Part shown: positions 12,239 through 16,238 of the stretch, piece after piece
How positions within the stretch are numbered: position 1 is the stretch's first letter
Layout of the letters: every line of letters starts with the position of its first letter
Source of the DNA: a candidate division WWE3 bacterium RIFOXYC2_FULL_42_13
Lineage (GTDB): Bacteria; Patescibacteriota; WWE3; UBA101185; UBA10185
Direction of reading: 5' to 3'
Assembly (NCBI GenBank): GCA_001773255.1
Contig: MEWF01000027.1
Location: forward strand, 1,679 to 17,916
Length of the DNA stretch: 16,238 bases
The notes under the pieces: generated by a model
Database searches by the model: none
The model's input: only the letters and a program-made list of their open reading frames with translations
What the model was told of the DNA's origin: nothing
Program-made: the position numbers and the translations under genes

Positions 12239-13197
12239 ATAAATATAGCTCTTTTATAAATTTCTTTTTTTCTCGTTTTTATGGCTTCCGAAATCGTTTT
12301 TCTAATAAGTTCTAATAGGTTTGAAAATTCTTCCGTTGAATCAAGACTTATATCTATACCCACAGCAGTACCCTGCCAATAAGGAAAATCTTCTCCACCG
12401 GAGTGATTGTCTTTAAACGGGTCGGCCGACAGAATCACTCGCTTTGTACGTTTTGTCCTTAAAAGCTTGTACATTGCGTTACCGCTGTAAATCATAAAGA
12501 AGTTTCTGTTTACTTTAGCGATTGATTTGATAAAAAACAGTCCGGCACCGGCATTGTAATCTGTACCTCCTAAATTTCTGGTGGTTCCTGTTATACCCGG
12601 AGTAAGAGCTAGACCGATCGCCTCCAGGTCAGAGTCTGCCTTGTGGGAAACACTAATAGTATTTTGTATACCTACCCCTGTATCCACAATACCGAGCCGG
12701 ATAGTGTTAGTTTTCTGATAATACTGCGCACAAAAGAGAGCTCCTATTTTCGAGTCAGCGTGTTCAAAAACATTTGCGCCTAATTCGCTTATTATGTACT
12801 TTATAGGTTCTGCTTGTATTGGATCCAGGTGTAGTAAGGGAACCATATCCTGAATAAATTTAGTCAAATCTTGTGTGCTGTGAATTTGTGTTAATGGTAT
12901 AAATCTTCCTGCAGGTTCGTGTTCCTTTATATGTATATCTGTAGTTATTTTTAGGAGTTTGAACAACCCCATTCTTTCCAGGTAATGTCTTGATGTTGCT
13001 TCAAGTTGTTCACAATAAATATTAGGTGGGTCTACGGTCAGGCCTAGTGCCGCTACCAGCGATAATGCAACAGGATGCAGCGAAATCCACTTCTTGTTTG
13101 CAGTAATTTCTAATCGTTCCGGATTGGTGGTATCAAAAGCTCTCAGGAAAGGATCTATATTTCCTAAAAAAGCGCTGTTTGGTAAGTATATTTTCAT
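12235..13197 (-). CDS. GHKL-type ATP-binding protein, partner of DUF4325
   Basis: This is a 320-residue protein from the ATG at 13197. An upstream in-frame TTG at 13323 would start before the promoter and is rejected. Residues ~1-85 (MKIYLPNSAFLGNID..., SLHPVALSLVAALGL) resemble a STAS-like N-domain. From ~115 there is a HATPase_c fold: N box E138-LGAN142-VFEH, G1 box DTGVGI (172-177) and the glycine-rich G2 segment GGTDYNAGAGLFFI (~209-222). It lacks a phospho-acceptor His box and transmembrane segments, so it resembles SpoIIAB/RsbW-type serine kinases or a soluble ATPase switch rather than a sensor kinase. It is the first gene of a two-gene unit whose promoter carries two palindromic sites. 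Confidence 0.85.
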   Translation of the reverse strand: MKIYLPNSAFLGNIDPFLRAFDTTNPERLEITANKKWISLHPVALSLVAALGLTVDPPNIYCEQLEATSRHYLERMGLFKLLKITTDIHIKEHEPAGRFIPLTQIHSTQDLTKFIQDMVPLLHLDPIQAEPIKYIISELGANVFEHADSKIGALFCAQYYQKTNTIRLGIVDTGVGIQNTISVSHKADSDLEAIGLALTPGITGTTRNLGGTDYNAGAGLFFIKSIAKVNRNFFMIYSGNAMYKLLRTKRTKRVILSADPFKDNHSGGEDFPYWQGTAVGIDISLDSTEEFSNLLELIRKTISEAIKTRKKEIYKRAIFI

Positions 13198-13227
13198 ATT
13201 TAAAGCCTTAAATCTTCTCGAGATATT

Positions 13228-13240
13228 CCGGGAATCCCGG
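13228..13240. promoter_or_regulatory. Palindromic operator-like site 2 (downstream of the -10 box)
   Basis: CCGGGAATCCCGG is a perfect 13-bp palindrome with a single central base. It lies at about the initial transcribed region of the GHKL gene. Its near-copy is at 13256-13268, 28 bp centre to centre, that is, on nearly the same helix face at 10.5 bp per turn. Confidence 0.65.
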
Positions 13241-13249
13241 TACCCGTAC

Positions 13250-13278
13250 TTTATACCAGGAATCCCGGGAAATGTCAA
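13250..13278 (-). promoter_or_regulatory. Consensus promoter of the GHKL-DUF4325 unit
   Basis: On the minus strand TTGACA (13273-13278) and TATAAA (13250-13255) are spaced by 17 bp, the best promoter match in the window. Start near 13243; leader ~46 nt. Confidence 0.8.
13256..13268. promoter_or_regulatory. Palindromic operator-like site 1 (inside the promoter spacer)
   Basis: CCAGGAATCCCGG differs from site 2 by one base and occupies the spacer between -35 and -10. Protein bound here would exclude RNA polymerase, so repression is the simplest reading. Confidence 0.65.
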
Positions 13279-13316
13279 CCTGGTTTGTGTCAAAATCACC
13301 CCGGAGGTTCCAGCTT

Positions 13317-13345
13317 TTGACAAAAGGACATCAAATGGCTAAACT
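13317..13345 (+). promoter_or_regulatory. Promoter of the SGNH-DUF5680 unit
   Basis: A consensus TTGACA (13317-13322) and TAAACT (13340-13345, four of six) are spaced by 17 bp. The -10 box lies inside the inverted repeat 13334-13363. Confidence 0.55.
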
Positions 13346-13363
13346 GTACTCAGTTTAGCCATT
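13334..13363. repeat. 13-bp inverted repeat at the start of the SGNH transcript
   Basis: AATGGCTAAACTG (13334-13346) and CAGTTTAGCCATT (13351-13363) pair perfectly around TACT. It covers the -10 box and the predicted start of the rightward promoter. No T-run follows directly, so an operator is more likely than a terminator. Confidence 0.65.
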
Positions 13364-13428
13364 CAACGTGTTTTTAACTATCACTGCTAGTCACGATCAG
13401 CAAGGTAGCGCTGGGTAGGAGTCAAGGT

Positions 13429-14151
13429 ATGTCTACGGAAGAGGTTACTAATTCACTAAAAAATAAAGGTTCATACAAGATAGTTTTTCTTGGAGATTCA
13501 ATAACATCCGCCGAATGGGTGCACCCTAACTGGCGGGAAATTGTTGAGTATGTATTAAAGGAAGAATTGTCGGCCAAACTGGAAGATTGGAAAATATCCT
13601 CCTGGGGAATTAGATGCATAAATTCCGGTTTTGACGGTTCCACGACCGGAGATTGGCTGAAGTTACTGGACTCCTCTGTTTTCGCTTACAATCCCGATAT
13701 GGTTATTGTAATGGGAACCATAAACGACATGGATTTGGGGATTTCTGTAGAGGGGCATGGGGCTAACCTGAAAAAAGTTTTGGATAGGATTTCGTCCAAA
13801 GTCGGTGCCGTGATTTATTGCACCGACATTCCTGCAGACAATAAAACACACAACGACTTTTATAAAAGCTACACAGACGAAGTTAAAAATATTTTTCCCG
13901 TTGGAAGCACCTTACACATAGACATGTTTGAAGAGTTTAGAGATTTGGATTTAGGGAAATTTTATACATTTGAATCCGGAGGTAACGATGCAGTTGGCAT
14001 AAAGCCGGGAGATATAGATTATGTTCATCCCAACCAATTAGGGAACGCATATATCGCTAAGGCTATCCTGAACAAGGTGTTTGGTATAAATTTCGACCCC
14101 GAAAGGTATATCGAGGAGAACAACTCGGGAAAGATGTTCCCTTCTTATTAG
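13429..14151 (+). CDS. Cytosolic SGNH/GDSL-type hydrolase
   Basis: This is a 240-residue SGNH hydrolase without signal peptide or membrane segment. Block I is VFLGDSITS with Ser24. Block II is NSGFDGSTTGDW (~65-76). Block III is VMGTINDMD with Asn99. Block V is D197-YV-H200-PN. All catalytic positions are present, so it should be active, probably as an esterase; the substrate is unknown. The start is set by AGGAG at 13417-13421, 7 nt before the ATG, one of the few clear ribosome binding sites in the window. It is followed after 2 nt by the DUF5680-like gene. It is not a close copy of the secreted SGNH protein at 2545. Confidence 0.9.
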   Translation: MSTEEVTNSLKNKGSYKIVFLGDSITSAEWVHPNWREIVEYVLKEELSAKLEDWKISSWGIRCINSGFDGSTTGDWLKLLDSSVFAYNPDMVIVMGTINDMDLGISVEGHGANLKKVLDRISSKVGAVIYCTDIPADNKTHNDFYKSYTDEVKNIFPVGSTLHIDMFEEFRDLDLGKFYTFESGGNDAVGIKPGDIDYVHPNQLGNAYIAKAILNKVFGINFDPERYIEENNSGKMFPSY

Positions 14152-14153
14152 TT

Positions 14154-14621
14154 ATGGAATCTTTAGAGGAAATTCAAAGTATATTAAGAAAATTTAACGA
14201 GATGGGGTATGCGGATACCAATGTTAAGTACGAAGATAACGGTAAAAACGGCAAGGTCTTAACAAGACAGGACGGGGAGTGGAAGTACGAAGACGAATTT
14301 TACGGTGGAGAACCTTACTCCGGAAACGAAACACTTTGGTACAGAGACAAAGACGTTTTCAGATGCGTTTACTGGGGAAAGGTCGTTGAGGGAATAAACT
14401 TTTCAGATATTTACGATTTTTTAAGAAAAGCACTTAAAGCCGGACCTACGGGAGCCTGTGTTCATAGAGGTCCCGAAAGTTATTCTGAAGGAGATCTTAC
14501 ATATAAGAATTCATGCGCCGGAAACATCGGGGAATTTTTCCAAACCGAAAAAATCTATAAAGGAGACAAAGAGGTCTACATAGCCTACTTTATAGGCGGG
14601 CGGGTAAACGTTAAGAAATAG
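14154..14621 (+). CDS. DUF5680-like protein
   Basis: This is a 155-residue soluble protein. An N-terminal helix (~1-18) is followed by DEFYGGEPYSGNETLWYRDKD (~47-67), then VYWGKVV, YDFLRKALKAG and RGPESY..GDLTYKNSCAGNIGEFFQTEKIYKGDKEVYIAYFIGG. The pattern (phi)GGEPF/Y-x-G...W-x-x-x-Y-x-G with a late DxxYxxxxxGxxxxFxGxE-like block fits the DUF5680 family of unknown function. The match is by eye. It starts 2 nt after the SGNH stop, so the two form one translational unit and may act together. Confidence 0.72.
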   Translation: MESLEEIQSILRKFNEMGYADTNVKYEDNGKNGKVLTRQDGEWKYEDEFYGGEPYSGNETLWYRDKDVFRCVYWGKVVEGINFSDIYDFLRKALKAGPTGACVHRGPESYSEGDLTYKNSCAGNIGEFFQTEKIYKGDKEVYIAYFIGGRVNVKK

Positions 14622-14703
14622 CGTTGTTACAAGGTTTCTCATAACGGTACTTGGGGATTGAGCCGGACTCAAACTGTCCCATAATAATTGGCTATATTTT
14701 TGT

Positions 14704-14732
14704 TTGACAGATAGACCCTTTTAAAGTAAAAG
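14704..14732 (+). promoter_or_regulatory. Promoter in the 14622-15048 gap
   Basis: A consensus TTGACA (14704-14709) and TAAAAG (14727-14732) are spaced by 17 bp. The short palindrome CCTTTT/AAAAGG (14717-14722/14729-14734) overlaps the -10 box. The start is predicted near 14739. Confidence 0.55.
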
Positions 14733-14783
14733 GTTAATAGAAGTTTCCCCGTAAGGGTGGGTTGTCTGCCCGTTAAGGCAAAG

Positions 14784-14831
14784 ATGGCCTTCAAAAGCAA
14801 AGATAATTGTAGCAAAATAATAACTCAATAA
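14784..14831 (+). CDS. Possible 15-residue leader peptide
   Basis: ATG to TAA encodes MAFKSKDNCSKIITQ. A weak AAGG lies ~6 nt upstream, inside a hairpin that includes the start codon. The stop is followed at once by the terminator stem at 14834, the layout of a leader peptide. No run of a single regulated amino acid is present, so it may be fortuitous. Confidence 0.25.
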   Translation: MAFKSKDNCSKIITQ

Positions 14832-14833
14832 AC

Positions 14834-14857
14834 GCGCACCTGGGGTGTGCTTTTTTT
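14834..14857 (+). terminator. Intrinsic terminator 1 in the gap before the secreted-protein gene
   Basis: GCGCACC (14834-14840) pairs with GGTGTGC (14844-14850), with one G-U pair, around a 3-nt loop. TTTTTTT (14851-14857) follows. Confidence 0.75.
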
Positions 14858-14998
14858 GTATTTTTTGCTGTTTTCATCTTTGCTTAAGGTTTTGTCGATA
14901 GTATGAAACGGGATTTGAAAATTTAATTTAATTATTTCGAGAATGCAAAGAAACACGTTGCGTAATTTGGTCGCTTGTAACGTGCGGAGCAAGTAGCG
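14858..14998. other. Intergenic stretch between two terminators
   Basis: No coding frame is seen. CATCTTTGC (14875-14883) is complementary to GCAAAGATG in the upstream RNA (14778-14786), and ATCTTTGCTT (14876-14885) to AAGCAAAGAT (14795-14804). CACGTT (14955-14960) and AACGTG (14979-14984) form a stem, and TCGC/GCGA around 14971-14999 an alternative one. No clear promoter: TTGAAA at 14915-14920 has no good -10 at 17 bp. Confidence 0.4.
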
Positions 14999-15031
14999 AA
15001 ACCGGTCTCTCTGTTGAGGTCGGTTTTTTTA
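14999..15031 (+). terminator. Intrinsic terminator 2, just upstream of the secreted-protein start
   Basis: AACCGGTCTC (15000-15009) pairs with GAGGTCGGTT (15016-15025), with two G-U-type pairs, around a 6-nt loop. It runs into a T-run to 15030. It ends 18 nt before the ATG at 15049 and 48 nt before that at 15079. Confidence 0.75.
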
Positions 15032-15078
15032 TTGGTGCGTGTACTTTTATGTTCACCGCCAAAGCACCGTACAAATTT

Positions 15079-16238
15079 ATGAAGCTAAAAATGCATTTAA
15101 GAATAAAACAGGCTACGTTAAGAACGCTTTATTCATACGTGGGTATTCTGTCGCTTCTTGTAAATACTTCCAGCCCATTTCTGGTTTCTCTTCAGTACAC
15201 TGCATACGCACAAGAGGTGGGTGCAGCTGTGGAGGAAAGTGCGCCGAGTGAGGAGCCAAGTGAAGAAGCGGCTGCGGCGGAAGTGACCTCAGGTGAGGAA
15301 ACATCTGCTACCGAAGAGGTAGTAACAGACGAAGTTCCATCTGACGAACCTGCAGCAACGGAAGAAGTGTTAGGAACCTCAACAGAAGACCAGGCTGCCA
15401 CGCCTACTGAAACCCCAATCGACGAAACTCAACAGGGAGACATCCTACCGGACGGTGTAAGCGACTATAGACCGGAAGGTATAGCCGAATCTTCTCCGGA
15501 AGATATAGCACCGGTCGAACCTATTTTGGTAGATTCAGCCCCGACAACCGAAATTATTACTGATACTACGGATATTATTGATCCATTGGTCGAGCAGATT
15601 GAAGGACCTGTTTTCGAGAACGGAAAAGAATGTTTGGCGGATGGTGTGGAGATTGTGAACAGCTCGAACGACGAGTGGACTGTAGATTCTGAAAAAGGCT
15701 ACTCAGAAACTAAAGAACCGGTGAAGCTGGGGGTTAAATATATTTTCCCTGTGGAAGAAGGAGTATCCGTTACTTTTTCTTGTCTTCCAAAAAATGAAGA
15801 CGACAGGTCGGTTTTGAGAATTCAGGAAGTTAAGGTTTCGGATTTGAATTTGCCTGAAGAATTTAAGACTGATGCGGAGTTTGCTTACGATATTACAACG
15901 GATATGGTTAATGGTGAGTTTGAATATGATTTGACTTTGCCGAAGCCGGAGGGGGTTGAGGCAGGGGTGGCTTATATTGAGAAAGATTTAGATAAGGTGC
16001 TGAACGAAGAGGTAAACATAAAGGAGATTGAGGTGGTCAAAGATGAAAAGGTTAGGCAGGCCAAGGAAGAATCTGACGTTAAGGTTGAGGGTTTAGATCA
16101 TTTTACAGTATTTGTCCCTGTGACGTTTAGTTCTAGCACCGCCTTACCAAGTTCCGTGAAACTAGAACAATGGGAAACTAAACCCTCTGGAAATTGGATT
16201 ACCGGCAGTTTGGGAAGCTCAAACTCCGATTATAAAGA
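15079..16238 (+). CDS. Large secreted/surface protein with Glu/Thr-rich stalk, 3' end outside window
   Basis: The frame is open to the window end (386 codons visible). The N terminus MKLKMHLRIKQATLRTLYSY, then a hydrophobic stretch (VGILSLLVNTSSPFLVSL) and TAYA followed by QE, is a Sec signal peptide with a likely AYA cleavage site at ~43-44. Residues ~45-160 are low-complexity Glu/Ala/Thr/Ser/Pro (EEPSEEAAAEV, TPTETPIDETQQ), a stalk or cell-wall-spanning segment. From ~185 the sequence becomes globular (ECLADGVEIVNSSNDEWTVD; EFEYDLTLPKPEGVEAGVAY; DHFTVFVPVTF), likely beta-rich surface domains. An in-frame ATG at 15049 would add ten residues. No Shine-Dalgarno supports either start; 15079 gives a more normal signal peptide. 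Function unknown; surface display or adhesion is inferred. Confidence 0.82.
   Translation, partial: MKLKMHLRIKQATLRTLYSYVGILSLLVNTSSPFLVSLQYTAYAQEVGAAVEESAPSEEPSEEAAAAEVTSGEETSATEEVVTDEVPSDEPAATEEVLGTSTEDQAATPTETPIDETQQGDILPDGVSDYRPEGIAESSPEDIAPVEPILVDSAPTTEIITDTTDIIDPLVEQIEGPVFENGKECLADGVEIVNSSNDEWTVDSEKGYSETKEPVKLGVKYIFPVEEGVSVTFSCLPKNEDDRSVLRIQEVKVSDLNLPEEFKTDAEFAYDITTDMVNGEFEYDLTLPKPEGVEAGVAYIEKDLDKVLNEEVNIKEIEVVKDEKVRQAKEESDVKVEGLDHFTVFVPVTFSSSTALPSSVKLEQWETKPSGNWITGSLGSSNSDYK

Larger units (their letters stand above)
14739..14857 (+). ncRNA. Candidate small RNA or leader with a micro-ORF
   Basis: This ~119-nt unit is bounded by a consensus-like promoter and an intrinsic terminator. Several short hairpins can be drawn: CCC/GGG at 14748-14757, GGGT.../GCCC around 14755-14772, and AAGGC/GCCTT at 14775-14791. 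The octamer GCAAAGAT occurs twice (14778-14785 and 14797-14804). A 15-codon micro-ORF (14784-14831) ends 3 nt before the terminator. I do not recognise the RNA class. Confidence 0.45.

Noticed and set aside
13198..13323. A 42-residue N-terminal extension of the GHKL ATPase from TTG at 13323
   Set aside because: It would place the start codon upstream of a consensus promoter and both operator sites. The ATG at 13197 gives a sensible N terminus.
14641..14680. Hairpin TTGAG/CTCAA with flanking GGG/CCC after the DUF5680 gene as a terminator
   Set aside because: No T-run follows, so it is not counted as an intrinsic terminator; a processing or stabilising hairpin is possible.
15039..15401. Short frames on both strands at the start of the secreted-protein gene (15039-15251 plus; 15113-15304 and 15192-15401 minus)
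   Set aside because: They are shadows of the signal peptide and Glu/Thr-rich region. The frame with codon starts matching 15079 stays open to the window end and has a signal peptide.
1..16238. CRISPR arrays, insertion sequences, rRNA genes or a UGA-recoded code
   Set aside because: No regularly spaced repeats, no transposase or integrase motifs and no rRNA signatures were seen. TGA ends several intact genes, so it is a stop here.

Overview
The window reads as part of a small-genome bacterium, most likely from the Candidate Phyla Radiation (Patescibacteria), possibly Microgenomates. This placement is inference. It rests on short intergenic gaps, many small single-pass membrane proteins of unknown function, a VanW-type wall protein, a stand-alone M3B oligopeptidase, a LysRS with an unusual motif 3, a 33-residue lysine-rich H1-like protein, and a long Glu/Thr-rich secreted protein. 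TGA is used as a normal stop (ends of the genes at 3276, 5735 and 12235), so the UGA-glycine code of Gracilibacteria/SR1 does not apply.

Layout. (1) 1-1973: the 3' end of a VanW-family gene, an orphan HigA-type XRE regulator behind a 16-bp palindromic operator, and a small membrane-anchored protein on the minus strand. (2) 2020-3276: tRNA-Glu(CTC) with its terminator, a second copy of the last 19 bases of the tRNA, an elaborate set of inverted repeats that looks like a structured RNA ending in a terminator, then a membrane-anchored or secreted SGNH hydrolase. (3) 6925-3311, minus strand: a five-gene cluster of a two-repeat membrane-anchored protein, a SpoU rRNA/tRNA methyltransferase, a short protein resembling only the coiled-coil half of Gre factors, a DUF4349 membrane protein and a small charged protein. 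(4) 6982-7317: a complete transcription unit for an H1-like protein, with promoter, palindrome, hairpin plus T-run, near-perfect Shine-Dalgarno, 33 codons and terminator. (5) 9924-7334, minus strand: greA-lysS-HD hydrolase. It is divergent from pepF (10104-11912), whose extended -10 box implies a leaderless mRNA. (6) 13197-11945, minus strand: a GHKL ATPase/DUF4325 STAS-like pair under a consensus promoter carrying two copies of a 13-bp palindromic site. It is divergent from a cytosolic SGNH hydrolase and a DUF5680-like gene. (7) 14622-15048: a gene-poor stretch with a promoter, a 15-codon micro-ORF and two intrinsic terminators. It is followed by the start of a large secreted protein that runs off the window.

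Themes. Housekeeping functions (translation: tRNA-Glu, LysRS, SpoU; transcription elongation: GreA; peptide turnover: PepF) sit among envelope proteins and small regulators. In four places an intrinsic-terminator-like hairpin stands within about 50 nt upstream of a start codon: the SGNH gene at 2545, the H1-like gene at 7111, greA at 9924 and the secreted protein at 15079. Leader attenuation may therefore be common here. The strongest candidates for undescribed biology are the interleaved-hairpin RNA at about 2387-2512, the Gre-like coiled-coil-only protein (4682-4975), the greA leader, and the GHKL/STAS module with its tandem operator.
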